A stretch of DNA of 43,135 nt from an uncultured Sphingobium sp. (GTDB taxonomy: Bacteria; Pseudomonadota; Alphaproteobacteria; Sphingomonadales; Sphingomonadaceae): the NCBI GenBank assembly GCA_946885845.1, contig CAMPHJ010000016.1, positions 1-43,135 on the forward strand, written 5' to 3'. Below the pieces are notes generated by a model. That model worked only from the letters and a program-made list of their open reading frames with translations. It ran no database searches and was not told the DNA's origin. A program made the position numbers and the translations under genes. This document shows positions 9,400 through 17,902 of this stretch, in pieces (within the stretch, counting starts at the first letter, position 1; every line of letters starts with the position of its first letter).

Positions 9400-9708
9400 A
9401 TGGACAGCAACATCCGCATTCGCCTCAAGGCGTTCGATCATCGCGTGCTTGATCAGGCGACCGGCGACATCGCCGACACCGCCCGCCGCACCGGCGCCCT
9501 TATCCGCGGTCCGATTCCCCTTCCGACGCGCATCGAAAAGTTCACGGTCAACCGTGGTCCGCACATCGACAAGAAGTCGCGTGAGCAGTTTGAAGTCCGC
9601 ACATACAAGCGCATGCTTGACATTGTGCAGCCGACGCCGCAAACGGTCGACGCGCTGATGAAGCTGGACCTGGCTGCCGGCGTGAACGTCGAAATCAAGT
9701 TGGCGTAA
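9400..9708 (+). CDS. rpsJ: 30S ribosomal protein S10 (uS10)
   Basis: The protein has 102 residues and starts [15 protein letters not shown]. It contains the typical [19 protein letters not shown] loop that reaches into the 30S head. S10 is also NusE, a transcription antitermination partner of NusB and NusG. It is the first gene of the S10 operon. ACAGGAACA directly before the ATG supplies the ribosome-binding site. The next gene, rplC, starts only after an unusually long 272-base structured gap. Confidence 0.98.
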   Translation: MDSNIRIRLKAFDHRVLDQATGDIADTARRTGALIRGPIPLPTRIEKFTVNRGPHIDKKSREQFEVRTYKRMLDIVQPTPQTVDALMKLDLAAGVNVEIKLA

Positions 9709-9980
9709 GCTGACAAGTCCCTGCTTTCCGAAAGGATGGCAGGGTATCGGGCTTTCCGGGCAACCGGGCGCTCAAACGACACAAGGGATACCGCACGGCC
9801 TCCGGTGAACCGGAAAGGCTCGTGGTCCTGGTCCCCCGTCGCTGTTCCCGAGTAGGGGGTGGCATCCAACCCGGACGGGGTGATCTTTACATTGGGTTGG
9901 GCCGCGATGGAGGAATCCAGAGCGGCTTTTTCGTTGGATACGCCCGCTGCTAAGGCGGGCCTCTATGGGAGTAGTCAGTG
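9709..9980 (+). promoter_or_regulatory. Structured 272-base gap between rpsJ and rplC
   Basis: No reading frame of credible composition was found. Several local stems are visible: CCCTGC (9719-9724) with GCAGGG (9739-9744); TCCGG (9801-9805) closing a TGAA loop; CCAACCC (9866-9872) with GGGTTGG (9894-9900); a hairpin at 9901-9926 followed by TTTTT; and GCCCGC (9942-9947) with GCGGGC (9955-9960), just before the rplC ribosome-binding site GGGAG. ATCCAAC (9864-9870) can instead pair with GTTGGAT (9933-9939), competing with the CCAACCC stem. The layout looks like a leader RNA or attenuator controlling rplC and the genes after it. Confidence 0.5.
9901..9931 (+). terminator. Intrinsic-terminator-like hairpin ahead of rplC
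   Basis: GCCGC (9901-9905) pairs with GCGGC (9922-9926). Inside it GA faces GA, and TGGA (9908-9911) pairs with TCCA (9916-9919) around a GGAA tetraloop. Five T residues follow immediately (9927-9931). This is the classic form of an intrinsic terminator or attenuator, lying within an operon 50 bases before the rplC start. Confidence 0.5.
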
Positions 9981-10736
9981 ATGCGCACAGGCGTGATCGC
10001 TAAGAAAGTCGGGATGACCCGTCTGTTCCAGGAGGACGGACGGCACGTGCCGGTTACGGTTCTTGCCCTTGAGGGCAATCAGGTCGTGGCCCGCAAAGAG
10101 GTTGATCGTGACGGCTATGTCGCGGTTCAGCTCGGCGCGGGTGTTGCGAAGGTCAAGAATGTCGCCAAGCCGCAGCGCGGTCACTTCGCCAAGGCGGAAG
10201 TGGAGCCCAAGGCGCGTCTGGTCGAATTCCGCGTCGCCGAGGATGCGCTCCTCGACGTCGGCGCTGAAATCGCTGCCGATCATTTCGTCGATGGACAGCT
10301 GGTCGACGTGTCCGGTCATACGCAGGGCAAGGGCTTTGCCGGTGCGATGAAGCGCTGGGGTTTCGGCGGTATGCGCGCCACCCACGGCGTGTCCATCAGC
10401 CACCGTGCCCATGGTTCGACGGGTAACCGCCAGGATCCGGGCCGCGTCTTCAAGAACAAGAAGATGGCAGGCCATATGGGTGACCGCGAGCGGACCCAGC
10501 AGAACCTGGAAATCGTGCGCACCGACGTTGAGCGCGGCCTGCTGTTCGTCAAGGGCAGCGTTCCGGGCGCGAAGGGCACCTGGCTGACCGTTTGCGACGC
10601 CGTCAAGGTGAAGCGTCCGGCCGACGTTCCGTATCCCGCCAGCCTCAAGGCTGCCGCCAACAGCAACCCTGCTCCGGCCGAGACGCCCGCTGAAGAAGCG
10701 GCCGCTCCCGAAGCGACCGAAGGCCAGGAGGGCTAA
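9981..10736 (+). CDS. rplC: 50S ribosomal protein L3 (uL3), extended C-terminus
   Basis: The protein has 251 residues; the common bacterial length is about 210. It starts [20 protein letters not shown] and contains the [43 protein letters not shown] loop that approaches the peptidyl-transferase centre. The extra length is a C-terminal Ala/Pro/Glu-rich acidic tail (about residues 225-251). The ATG at 9981 is preferred to the adjacent GTG at 9978 because the family begins MRTG and GGGAG lies about nine bases upstream. rplD follows after two bases. Confidence 0.97.
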   Translation: MRTGVIAKKVGMTRLFQEDGRHVPVTVLALEGNQVVARKEVDRDGYVAVQLGAGVAKVKNVAKPQRGHFAKAEVEPKARLVEFRVAEDALLDVGAEIAADHFVDGQLVDVSGHTQGKGFAGAMKRWGFGGMRATHGVSISHRAHGSTGNRQDPGRVFKNKKMAGHMGDRERTQQNLEIVRTDVERGLLFVKGSVPGAKGTWLTVCDAVKVKRPADVPYPASLKAAANSNPAPAETPAEEAAAPEATEGQEG

Positions 10737-10738
10737 TC

Positions 10739-11362
10739 ATGAAGGTCAAGGTACAGACCCTCGACGCGCAGGCTGCTGGTGATGTGGAGCTCAATGATGC
10801 CGTTTTCGGTATCGAGCCCCGCACCGACATCCTGCACCGCGTCGTTACCTGGCAGCTCGAAAAGCGTCGTGGCACCGCTCGCGGCACCCGTGAGCGTAGC
10901 GAAGTCGCTCGCACGGGCAAGAAGTTCGGCCGCCAGAAGGGTGGCGGCACCGCCCGTCACGGCGATCGCCGCGCTCCCGTATTCATCGGTGGTGGTAAGG
11001 CGCACGGCGCCCGCGTTCGCGACTTCAATCCCTCGCTGAACAAGAAGGTTCGCGCGCTGGGCCTGAAGATGGCGCTTTCGTCCAAGGTGAAGGACGGTTC
11101 GCTGTTCGTCATCGACAGTCTCGACGTTGCCGATGGAAAGACCAAGGCGCTGGTCGCCAATCTTGCCAAGCTGAACCTGACCAAGGCGCTGTTTATTGAC
11201 GGCGACGCGGTCAACATCAGCTTTGCCAAGGCATCGGCCAACATCATCGGCGTAGATTTGCTGCCGGCCGTCGGCGCCAATGTCTACGACATCCTGAAAG
11301 CCGACTCGCTGGTGCTGACCCGCGCTGCCGTCGAAAAGCTGGAGGCCCGTTTCAATGGCTAA
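10739..11362 (+). CDS. rplD: 50S ribosomal protein L4 (uL4)
   Basis: The protein has 207 residues. The N-terminal part is followed by the long basic loop [20 protein letters not shown] and [23 protein letters not shown], which extends into the exit tunnel, and the C-terminal [15 protein letters not shown]4 is an early assembly protein of the large subunit and in enteric bacteria it represses the S10 operon. GGAGG lies nine bases before the ATG. The last eight bases overlap rplW, so translation is probably coupled. Confidence 0.97.
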   Translation: MKVKVQTLDAQAAGDVELNDAVFGIEPRTDILHRVVTWQLEKRRGTARGTRERSEVARTGKKFGRQKGGGTARHGDRRAPVFIGGGKAHGARVRDFNPSLNKKVRALGLKMALSSKVKDGSLFVIDSLDVADGKTKALVANLAKLNLTKALFIDGDAVNISFAKASANIIGVDLLPAVGANVYDILKADSLVLTRAAVEKLEARFNG

Positions 11363-11672
11363 GAAGCAAGCCGCAACGGTCGACAACCGTCACTATGACG
11401 TGGTTGTCGCCCCGCACATCACTGAGAAGGCGACTCTTCTCAGCGAATATAATGCTGTGGTCTTCAAGGTAGCGGGCGATGCCTCCAAGCCTGAGATCAA
11501 GGCCGCTGTCGAAGCGATCTGGGGTGTCGACGTCAAGAGCGTGAATACGCTCGTGACCAAAGGCAAGACCAAGAAGTGGAAGGGCAAGCCCTACACTCGC
11601 TCCGACGTCAAGAAGGCGATCGTGCGCCTGGCTGAAGGCCAGTCGATCGACATCACCGAAGGAGTGCGCTGA
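11355..11672 (+). CDS. rplW: 50S ribosomal protein L23 (uL23)
   Basis: The protein has 105 residues. It contains [17 protein letters not shown], then [23 protein letters not shown] and the tunnel-side loop [22 protein letters not shown]23 lies at the tunnel exit and is the docking site for trigger factor and SRP. The start overlaps the end of rplD by eight bases, and the GGAGG that serves it lies inside rplD. rplB starts two bases after the stop. Confidence 0.97.
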   Translation: MAKKQAATVDNRHYDVVVAPHITEKATLLSEYNAVVFKVAGDASKPEIKAAVEAIWGVDVKSVNTLVTKGKTKKWKGKPYTRSDVKKAIVRLAEGQSIDITEGVR

Positions 11673-11674
11673 CC

Positions 11675-12511
11675 ATGGCGCTAAAGAGCTACAACCCGAC
11701 GAGCCCGGCCCAGCGTGGCCTGATCCTCGTCGACAAGTCGAGCCTGCACAAGGGCAAGCCCGTCAAGGCGCTGACTGAAGGTAAGCGCAAGACCGGCGGC
11801 CGCAACAACAAGGGCCATGTGACCTCACGCGGTATCGGCGGTGGTCACAAGCAGCGTTACCGCATCATCGACTTCAAGCGTCGCCTGTGGGACGTGGAAG
11901 GTACGGTCGAGCGTCTGGAATATGACCCCAACCGCACCGCCTTCATCGCGCTGGTCAACTATCCCGATGGCGCCCAGGCCTATATCCTGGCACCGCAGCG
12001 TCTGGCGCCCGGTGACAAGGTCATCGCTGGCAAGAAGACCGACGTGAAGCCGGGCAATGCGATGGAACTGGGCCAGATGCCGGTGGGCACGATCATCCAC
12101 AATATCGAGATGAAGCCCGGCAAGGGCGGTCAGCTCTGCCGTTCGGCGGGCACTTATGCCCAGCTGGTCGGTCGTGATCGTGGCATGGTGATGGTCCGTC
12201 TGTCCTCAGGCGAGCAGCGTTACATCCGTTCGGACTGCATGGGCACCATCGGTGCCGTCAGCAACCCGGACAATGGCAACACCAACCTGGCCAAAGCCGG
12301 TCGCAACCGTTGGAAGGGCATCCGCCCGCTGACCCGCGGCGTGGCCAAGAACCCGGTCGATCACCCTCATGGTGGTGGTGAAGGCCGGACTTCGGGCGGT
12401 CGCCATCCGGTGACCCCATGGGGCAAGCCGACCAAGGGTGCCCGCACCCGCCACAACAAGGCCACGGACAAGATGATCATCCGTAGCCGCCACGCTAAGA
12501 AGAAGAGGTAA
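11675..12511 (+). CDS. rplB: 50S ribosomal protein L2 (uL2)
   Basis: The protein has 278 residues, the usual size. Conserved parts include [26 protein letters not shown] and the C-terminal [38 protein letters not shown], with the His (HPHGGG) important for subunit association and peptidyl transfer. GGAG about 12 bases before the ATG, overlapping the rplW tail, supports the start. rpsS follows after five bases. Confidence 0.98.
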   Translation: MALKSYNPTSPAQRGLILVDKSSLHKGKPVKALTEGKRKTGGRNNKGHVTSRGIGGGHKQRYRIIDFKRRLWDVEGTVERLEYDPNRTAFIALVNYPDGAQAYILAPQRLAPGDKVIAGKKTDVKPGNAMELGQMPVGTIIHNIEMKPGKGGQLCRSAGTYAQLVGRDRGMVMVRLSSGEQRYIRSDCMGTIGAVSNPDNGNTNLAKAGRNRWKGIRPLTRGVAKNPVDHPHGGGEGRTSGGRHPVTPWGKPTKGARTRHNKATDKMIIRSRHAKKKR

Positions 12512-12516
12512 GCGAG

Positions 12517-12795
12517 ATGGCTCGTTCCGTCTGGAAAGGTCCGTTCGTGGACCTCAGCCTTCTGAAGAAGGCGGAAGTGGCGCAGGACGCCGGTGGCCGT
12601 TCGGGGCCGATCAAGACCTGGTCGCGCCGTTCCACCATCCTGCCGCAGTTCGTCGGCCTGACGTTCAGCGTCTATAACGGCCGCAAGCATGTGCCGGTTT
12701 CGGTGAACGAGGATATGGTGGGTCACAAGTTGGGCGAATTCGCCCCGACCCGCTACTTCCCCGGCCACGCAGCCGACAAGAAGGGCAAGCGCTAA
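12517..12795 (+). CDS. rpsS: 30S ribosomal protein S19 (uS19)
   Basis: The protein has 92 residues. [20 protein letters not shown], the [28 protein letters not shown] core and [21 protein letters not shown] are all typical. S19 forms a head complex with S13 near the A-site tRNA. The stop and the rplV start overlap in TAATG, so the two genes are translationally coupled. Confidence 0.98.
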   Translation: MARSVWKGPFVDLSLLKKAEVAQDAGGRSGPIKTWSRRSTILPQFVGLTFSVYNGRKHVPVSVNEDMVGHKLGEFAPTRYFPGHAADKKGKR

Positions 12796-13181
12796 TGAGC
12801 AAGCAGAAAGCTCCCCGTCGCGTTGCCGACAATGAAGCGCTGGCCGTTGGCACGCAGATCCGTGGTTCGGCACAGAAGCTGAACCTGGTCGCCACGCTCA
12901 TCCGCGGCCGCAAGGTCGAGGACGCGCTCAACATCCTCGCTTTCTCCAAGAAGGCGATGGCGGTCGATGTGCGCAAGGTTCTGGCTTCGGCCATTGCCAA
13001 TGCGGAAAACAATCACAATCTGGACGTCGACGCACTGGTCGTCGCGGAAGCATCGGTAGGCAAGGCGTTCACGCTCAAGCGCTTCCATGCCCGCGGCCGC
13101 GGCAAGTCGACCCGGATCCTCAAGCCCTTCAGCCGCGTGCGCATTGTCGTGCGTGAAGCTGGCGAAGAAGCGGAGGCGTAA
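12795..13181 (+). CDS. rplV: 50S ribosomal protein L22 (uL22)
   Basis: The protein has 128 residues. It carries [26 protein letters not shown] and the beta-hairpin region around [24 protein letters not shown] that lines the exit tunnel, the site where macrolide-resistance changes occur elsewhere. The ATG overlaps the rpsS stop by one base. The gap to rpsC is four bases, and GGAGG in the rplV tail serves rpsC. Confidence 0.97.
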   Translation: MSKQKAPRRVADNEALAVGTQIRGSAQKLNLVATLIRGRKVEDALNILAFSKKAMAVDVRKVLASAIANAENNHNLDVDALVVAEASVGKAFTLKRFHARGRGKSTRILKPFSRVRIVVREAGEEAEA

Positions 13182-13185
13182 GCAC

Positions 13186-13881
13186 ATGGGTCACAAGAGC
13201 AATCCGATCGGTCTGCGTCTTCAGATCAACCGTACCTGGGACAGCCGCTGGTATGCGGAAGGTGCCGACTATGGTCGCCTGCTGCTGGAGGATCTGAAGA
13301 TCCGCCAGTATATCATGAAGAACCTGCCGCAGGCCGCGATCTCCAAGGTCGTGATCGAGCGTCCCGCCAAGCTGTGCCGCGTGTCGGTCTATGCCGCCCG
13401 TCCCGGTGTCATCATCGGCAAGAAGGGTGCGGACATTGAAAAGCTGCGCAAGAAACTGGGCAGCCTGACATCATCCGACGTCAGCTTGAACATCGTCGAA
13501 ATCCGCAAGCCGGAAGTCGATTCCAAGCTGGTTGCACAGGGTATCGCCGATCAGCTGGAACGCCGCGTTGCTTTCCGTCGTGCGATGAAGCGCGCGGTGC
13601 AATCGGCCCTGCGTCTTGGCGCCGAAGGCATCAAGATCACCTGCGGCGGTCGTCTGGGCGGCGCGGAGATTGCGCGCGTTGAATGGTATCGCGAAGGCCG
13701 GGTTCCGCTGCACACGTTGCGCGCGAACGTCGACTATGCCGAAGCCACGGCGCACACCGCCTATGGCGTGTGCGGTATCAAGGTCTGGATCTTCAAGGGT
13801 GAGATCCTGGGCCACGATCCGATGGCCACCGACCGGCTGATGCTGGAGGCTCAGACCTCCGGCGTGCGCCCGGCGCGCTGA
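13186..13881 (+). CDS. rpsC: 30S ribosomal protein S3 (uS3)
   Basis: The protein has 231 residues. It begins [24 protein letters not shown] and carries the KH domain motif [17 protein letters not shown] and the C-terminal domain [33 protein letters not shown]3 forms part of the mRNA entry site and its helicase. The frame extends upstream, but the ATG at 13186 fits the family start and has GGAGG nine bases before it. A 21-base gap leads to rplP. Confidence 0.98.
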   Translation: MGHKSNPIGLRLQINRTWDSRWYAEGADYGRLLLEDLKIRQYIMKNLPQAAISKVVIERPAKLCRVSVYAARPGVIIGKKGADIEKLRKKLGSLTSSDVSLNIVEIRKPEVDSKLVAQGIADQLERRVAFRRAMKRAVQSALRLGAEGIKITCGGRLGGAEIARVEWYREGRVPLHTLRANVDYAEATAHTAYGVCGIKVWIFKGEILGHDPMATDRLMLEAQTSGVRPAR

Positions 13882-13902
13882 AGATAAGAAGGTAATAGCG
13901 TC

Positions 13903-14334
13903 ATGCTGCAACCGAAGAAAATGAAGTTCCGCAAGACCTTCAAGGGCCGGATCAAGGGCGACGCCAAGGGCGGTTCGGACCTGAACTTTGGCTCCTATGG
14001 TCTGAAGGCCATGGAGCCGGAGCGGATCACCGCGCGTCAGATCGAGGCGGCTCGCCGTGCGATCACGCGCCACATCCGCCGTCAGGGCCGTTTGTGGATC
14101 CGCGTGTTCCCCGACGTTCCCGTGTCGAAAAAGCCGGCCGAAGTCCGTCAGGGCAAGGGTAAGGGTTCGGTCGAATATTGGGCAGCTCGCGTCAAGCCGG
14201 GCCGCATCCTGTTCGAACTGGACGGCGTTCCCGGTCCGCTCGCAGCAGAGGCATTCTCGCGCGCCGCGATGAAGCTGCCCATCAAGACCAAGGTTGTTGC
14301 CCGCCTCGGCGACACCTCGCACCTGGAGGGTTAA
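13903..14334 (+). CDS. rplP: 50S ribosomal protein L16 (uL16)
   Basis: The protein has 143 residues. [19 protein letters not shown], the [37 protein letters not shown] core and the Ala-rich C-terminus match the family. L16 helps position tRNA at the A site of the large subunit. The Arg in the [10 protein letters not shown] stretch that is oxidised in some bacteria is present. AGAAGGT about ten bases before the ATG is the ribosome-binding site; rpmC follows after three bases. Confidence 0.97.
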   Translation: MLQPKKMKFRKTFKGRIKGDAKGGSDLNFGSYGLKAMEPERITARQIEAARRAITRHIRRQGRLWIRVFPDVPVSKKPAEVRQGKGKGSVEYWAARVKPGRILFELDGVPGPLAAEAFSRAAMKLPIKTKVVARLGDTSHLEG

Positions 14335-14337
14335 GCT

Positions 14338-14541
14338 GTGGCGAACGTTGCCGACCTCAAGACCAAGACGGACGACGAACTGTCGACCGAACTCAACAAC
14401 CTGAAGCGCGAGCAGTTCAACCTGCGTTTCCAGGCGGCCACCAACCAGCTGGAAAAGCCCAGCCGCGTGAAGGAAGTCCGCCGTTCGATCGCGCAGATCA
14501 AGACCCTGCAGACGGAGCGTAGCAGCTCCGCCGCGAAGTAA
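14338..14541 (+). CDS. rpmC: 50S ribosomal protein L29 (uL29)
   Basis: The protein has 67 residues, almost entirely two helices: [51 protein letters not shown]. The start is GTG at 14338, with GGAGGG ten bases upstream inside the rplP tail; no nearby ATG would give the conserved N-terminus. L29 sits by L23 at the tunnel exit. rpsQ starts 12 bases later. Confidence 0.96.
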   Translation: MANVADLKTKTDDELSTELNNLKREQFNLRFQAATNQLEKPSRVKEVRRSIAQIKTLQTERSSSAAK

Positions 14542-14553
14542 AGGAAACACACG

Positions 14554-14817
14554 ATGCCCAAGCGCGTGCTGACGGGAACGGTGGTTTCCGACAAGACCGA
14601 CAAGACGGTGGTGGTTCGGGTGGAGCGCAAGGTTAAGCATGCGCTCTACGGCAAGATCATTCGCCGTTCGAAGAAGTACCACGCCCATGACGAGGGCAAT
14701 GTCTACAAGGAAGGCGAAACGGTCCGCATCGAAGAGACCGCTCCGATTTCCAAGCTCAAGACCTGGAAGGTCATTGAGCGCGTGGACACACACAAGTCGC
14801 CCGAAACGGCGGCCTGA
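14554..14817 (+). CDS. rpsQ: 30S ribosomal protein S17 (uS17)
   Basis: The protein has 87 residues. [40 protein letters not shown] and the [16 protein letters not shown] segment identify it. S17 is a primary 16S rRNA binder. It is the last gene of the classical S10 operon; the 162-base gap after it is the equivalent of the S10/spc boundary in enteric bacteria and is strongly structured. The C-terminus is slightly extended ([10 protein letters not shown]). Confidence 0.97.
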   Translation: MPKRVLTGTVVSDKTDKTVVVRVERKVKHALYGKIIRRSKKYHAHDEGNVYKEGETVRIEETAPISKLKTWKVIERVDTHKSPETAA

Positions 14818-14979
14818 GTGAGGCTCGCTGAGCCTTTGGTCTGAAATCGTGACGCGGGGCTGGCCTTTTCCTCAAGGAAGAGGTACAGGCCCGCGCTTCG
14901 CGTAGAGTCAAAGGCTCTGGCTAGAAATTCGGAACCGCCGGGACAGTCCCGGTAGGCCAAATAAGAAGGAACCGGATCC
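14818..14979 (+). promoter_or_regulatory. S10/spc junction with alternative RNA pairings
   Basis: AGGCTC (14821-14826) pairs with GAGCCT (14830-14835) over a three-base loop followed by TTGGT. The second arm is also part of GAGCCTTTG (14830-14838), which pairs perfectly with CAAAGGCTC (14909-14917), so the two folds exclude each other. Between them lies a stable arm: CGCGGG (14853-14858) with CCCGCG (14890-14895), enclosing an eight-pair stem (14864-14871 with 14876-14883) closed by a TCAA loop. This has the layout of an RNA switch or processing site before the spc genes. No ORF or convincing promoter was seen. Confidence 0.5.
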
Positions 14980-15348
14980 ATGATCCAGATGCAATCCAAT
15001 CTTGACGTCGCTGACAACAGCGGCGCCAAGCGCGTCCAGTGCATCAAGGTGCTGGGCGGCTCGAAGCGGCGCTTCGCTGGCGTAGGCGACATCATTGTCG
15101 TCTCGATCAAGGAAGCAGCGCCTCGCGGCAAGGTGAAGAAGGGTGACGTGCATCGCGCCGTCATCGTGCGGACCGCCAAGGACGTGCGTCGCGCTGATGG
15201 CAGCGTGATTCGCTTCGACGGCAACGCTGCTGTGCTCATCAACAAGAACGAGGAGCCGATCGGCACCCGTATCTTTGGCCCCGTCGTTCGCGAACTGCGC
15301 GCCAAGAAGCACATGAAGATCATCTCGCTCGCTCCCGAGGTGCTGTAA
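14980..15348 (+). CDS. rplN: 50S ribosomal protein L14 (uL14)
   Basis: The protein has 122 residues, the universal length. [31 protein letters not shown] and the C-terminal [27 protein letters not shown] are conserved. L14 forms intersubunit contacts and binds the silencing factor RsfS. AAGGA is nine bases before the ATG. It is the first gene of the spc group; its stop overlaps the rplX start in TAATG. Confidence 0.98.
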   Translation: MIQMQSNLDVADNSGAKRVQCIKVLGGSKRRFAGVGDIIVVSIKEAAPRGKVKKGDVHRAVIVRTAKDVRRADGSVIRFDGNAAVLINKNEEPIGTRIFGPVVRELRAKKHMKIISLAPEVL

Positions 15349-15659
15349 TGAGCGCTGCTAGAATTAAGAAGGGCGACAAGGTCGTCATCCTGGCCGGCAA
15401 GGACAAGGGCCGGACCGGCTCGGTCCTTCAGGTGCTGCCGACGAAGGACAAGGTCCTGGTCGAAGGCGTCAACGTGCATGCGCGTCATCGCAAGCCCGAC
15501 CAGGCGAACCCGCAGGGTGGCATCGAGCGCAAGCCCGCGCCGCTCCACATTTCGAACGTCGCTGTCGCCGACAAGGATGGCAAGCCGACCCGCGTCCGTT
15601 TCGAGGATCGCGACGGCAAGAAGGTCCGCGTCGCCGTCAAGTCCGGTGAGGTGCTGTAA
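15348..15659 (+). CDS. rplX: 50S ribosomal protein L24 (uL24)
   Basis: The protein has 103 residues with a KOW motif ([26 protein letters not shown]) and the [22 protein letters not shown] segment. L24 initiates assembly of the large subunit. Both ends are coupled: it starts on the rplN stop and its own stop overlaps the rplE start. The last codons of rplN and rplX are the same 14 bases, including an internal GAGGTG ribosome-binding sequence. Confidence 0.97.
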   Translation: MSAARIKKGDKVVILAGKDKGRTGSVLQVLPTKDKVLVEGVNVHARHRKPDQANPQGGIERKPAPLHISNVAVADKDGKPTRVRFEDRDGKKVRVAVKSGEVL

Positions 15660-16234
15660 TGGCTGACAAGTACATTCCGCGCTCCAAGGCGCAGTATGAC
15701 GCTGAAATCGTCAAGGCGATGACCGAAAAGTTCGGTTACGCCAACGTGATGCAGGTGCCCCGGATCGAAAAGATCACGCTCAACATGGGCGTGGGCGAAG
15801 CGACCCAGGACAAGAAGAAGGTCACTTCGGCGGCCGAGGAAATGGAACTGATCGCGGGCCAGAAGCCGGTGATCACCAAGGCCCGCAAGTCGATCGCGCA
15901 GTTCAAGCTGCGTGAAGGCATGCCGATCGGGGCCAAGGTCACGATGCGCCGGGAGCGCATGTATGAATTCCTGGATCGCCTGATTAACGTCGCGCTGCCT
16001 CGCGTGCGCGATTTCCGTGGTCTGAACCCGAAGAGCTTCGATGGCCGTGGCAACTATGCCTTCGGTATCAAGGAGCAGATCATCTTCCCCGAGATCAACT
16101 ATGACCGCATCGACAAGGTGCGCGGCATGGACATCATCGTGACCACCACGGCGAAGACGGACGAGGAAGCGCGCGAACTGCTGCGTCTCTTCGGTTTCCC
16201 CTTCCCGCTTGAAGAGCAGAAGCAGGCGGCCTGA
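15659..16234 (+). CDS. rplE: 50S ribosomal protein L5 (uL5)
   Basis: The protein has 191 residues, slightly longer than the enteric 179. It contains the conserved [49 protein letters not shown] and [20 protein letters not shown]5 binds 5S rRNA and contacts P-site tRNA. It starts on the rplX stop codon. In enteric bacteria S8 represses at the rplE start; that mechanism is not visible here. A 52-base gap leads to rpsN. Confidence 0.98.
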   Translation: MADKYIPRSKAQYDAEIVKAMTEKFGYANVMQVPRIEKITLNMGVGEATQDKKKVTSAAEEMELIAGQKPVITKARKSIAQFKLREGMPIGAKVTMRRERMYEFLDRLINVALPRVRDFRGLNPKSFDGRGNYAFGIKEQIIFPEINYDRIDKVRGMDIIVTTTAKTDEEARELLRLFGFPFPLEEQKQAA

Positions 16235-16286
16235 AAAAGGTCCCGCTTCTCTCCCAATGCATAGACAAAGGAAGAGAACTTAAGTC

Positions 16287-16592
16287 ATGGCGAAACTGAG
16301 TTCGATCAACAAGAACGAGCGCCGCAAGAAGCTGGTAAAGAAATATGCCGGCCGCTATGCAAAGCTCAAGGCGATCGCGAATGATACCGCGGCCGATGAC
16401 AGCGATCGTCTGATCGCGCGTCTGAAGATGGCGGAGATCCCCCGCAACGGCAATCCGACCCGTGTTCGGAACCGCTGCGAACTGACGGGGCGTCCCCGCG
16501 CTTACTACCGCAAATTCCGCCTCTGCCGCGTGCAGCTGCGTGATCTGGCCAACAAGGGCCTGATCCCCGGCGTCACCAAGTCGAGCTGGTAA
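16287..16592 (+). CDS. rpsN: 30S ribosomal protein S14 (uS14), zinc-free long form
   Basis: The protein has 101 residues, the long form without the CxxC...CxxC zinc site found in the 61-residue version. [21 protein letters not shown] and the C-terminal [39 protein letters not shown] are typical. Having the zinc-independent form means no zinc-responsive paralogue is required. AAGGAAGAG before the ATG is a good ribosome-binding site; rpsH follows after 12 bases. Confidence 0.98.
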   Translation: MAKLSSINKNERRKKLVKKYAGRYAKLKAIANDTAADDSDRLIARLKMAEIPRNGNPTRVRNRCELTGRPRAYYRKFRLCRVQLRDLANKGLIPGVTKSSW

Positions 16593-16604
16593 GGATCATT
16601 TGAG

Positions 16605-17000
16605 ATGGCATTGACCGATCCCCTGGGTGATATGCTCACCCGCATCCGCAACGGGCAGCAGGCGAAGAAGGACAGCGTGATGTCCCCCGCTTCCAAGCTG
16701 CGTGCCCGCGTGCTCGACGTGCTGCAGCGCGAAGGTTACATCCGTGGCTATTCCGAGGAAGTCCTGGGCAAGCACCCTGGCCTGCGCATCGAGCTGAAAT
16801 ATTTCGAAGGCCAGCCGGCGATCAAGCATGTCGCCCGCGTTTCGAAGCCTGGCCGCCGCGTCTATTCGGGTTCCAAGGAATTGCCGGTAGTCCGTAACGG
16901 TCTGGGCATCACCATTGTCTCGACGCCTCGCGGCGTTCTGTCCGACGCCGAAGCGCGCGATCAGAATGTCGGCGGCGAAGTGCTCGCGGAGGTGTTCTGA
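16605..17000 (+). CDS. rpsH: 30S ribosomal protein S8 (uS8)
   Basis: The protein has 131 residues. It contains [29 protein letters not shown] and the C-terminal [34 protein letters not shown]8 binds the central domain of 16S rRNA and is the spc-operon regulator in enteric bacteria. The stop overlaps the rplF start in TGATG, again preceded by GAGGTG as at the ends of rplN and rplX. Confidence 0.98.
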   Translation: MALTDPLGDMLTRIRNGQQAKKDSVMSPASKLRARVLDVLQREGYIRGYSEEVLGKHPGLRIELKYFEGQPAIKHVARVSKPGRRVYSGSKELPVVRNGLGITIVSTPRGVLSDAEARDQNVGGEVLAEVF

Positions 17001-17533
17001 TGAGCCGTACTGGTAAAAAGCCGGTTGCCGTTCCTTCGGGCGTCACCGCTGCTATCGAAGGCGGTCTGCTGTCGGTAAAGGGCCCCAAGGGCACCCTGAC
17101 GCTGCCGCTGGCCGACGAAGTCACCTACAGCATCGAAGATGGTTCGATCGCCGTGAAGCCTGCCAATGACGGAAAGCGCGCTCGCGCTTTCTGGGGCATG
17201 CAACGCACGCTGATCCAGAACCTGATCACCGGCGTGACCGAGGGCTTCTCGAAGAAGCTGCTCATCACCGGTGTTGGTTACCGCGCCAACTCGCAGGGCA
17301 AGACCCTGAAGCTGCAGCTCGGTTACAGCCACGACGTCGATTTCGCGATCCCGGAAGGGATTGAGATCAAGACCCCGGATAACACCACGGTCGAGATCAG
17401 CGGTATCGACAAGCAGAAGGTGGGTCAGGTTGCGGCCGAGATCCGACGCTGGCGCAAGCCTGAGCCTTATAAGGGCAAGGGCATTAAGTACGCCGGCGAG
17501 TTCATCTTCCGCAAGGAAGGGAAGAAGAAGTAA
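17000..17533 (+). CDS. rplF: 50S ribosomal protein L6 (uL6)
   Basis: The protein has 177 residues with the two repeated L6 domains and the signature region [31 protein letters not shown] at the end. L6 lies next to the sarcin-ricin loop near the GTPase factor site. It starts on the rpsH stop codon, and rplR follows after one base. Confidence 0.98.
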   Translation: MSRTGKKPVAVPSGVTAAIEGGLLSVKGPKGTLTLPLADEVTYSIEDGSIAVKPANDGKRARAFWGMQRTLIQNLITGVTEGFSKKLLITGVGYRANSQGKTLKLQLGYSHDVDFAIPEGIEIKTPDNTTVEISGIDKQKVGQVAAEIRRWRKPEPYKGKGIKYAGEFIFRKEGKKK

Positions 17534-17534
17534 G

Positions 17535-17900
17535 ATGGCAAAGCTTTCCCTCTTCGCGCGGCGCCGTCGCCGCGTCCGCACCGCGCTCAAGGCAGTTTCG
17601 GGTCACAAGCCCCGCCTTAGCGTCCACCGTTCGGGCCGTCACATCTACGCCCAGATCATCGACGATGCACAGGGCAAGACCGTTGCCGCCGCGTCGACCC
17701 TGGACAAGGATGTAGGGGCCAAGGCGCTGGGCAAGACTGGCGCCAGTTCCGAAGCCGCCGCCGAAGTCGGCAAGCGTGTTGCCGCTGCGGCGACCGCTGC
17801 CGGCGTCACCAAGGTCGTGTTCGACCGTGGTGGCTTCCTGTTCCATGGCCGCGTCAAGGCGCTGGCCGATGCCGCCCGTGAAGGCGGGCTGGAGTTCTGA
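17535..17900 (+). CDS. rplR: 50S ribosomal protein L18 (uL18)
   Basis: The protein has 121 residues. It starts [44 protein letters not shown] and ends with [26 protein letters not shown], the conserved 5S rRNA-binding segment. The reading frame stays open further upstream inside rplF, but the ATG at 17535 gives the family N-terminus and directly follows the rplF stop. rpsE starts two bases after its stop. Confidence 0.97.
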   Translation: MAKLSLFARRRRRVRTALKAVSGHKPRLSVHRSGRHIYAQIIDDAQGKTVAAASTLDKDVGAKALGKTGASSEAAAEVGKRVAAAATAAGVTKVVFDRGGFLFHGRVKALADAAREGGLEF

Positions 17901-17902
17901 TC

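Noticed and set aside
13471..14793. 440-codon minus-strand frame across rpsC, rplP, rpmC and rpsQ
   Set aside because: It is antisense to four certain ribosomal protein genes; the strong codon bias of those genes keeps the opposite frame open.
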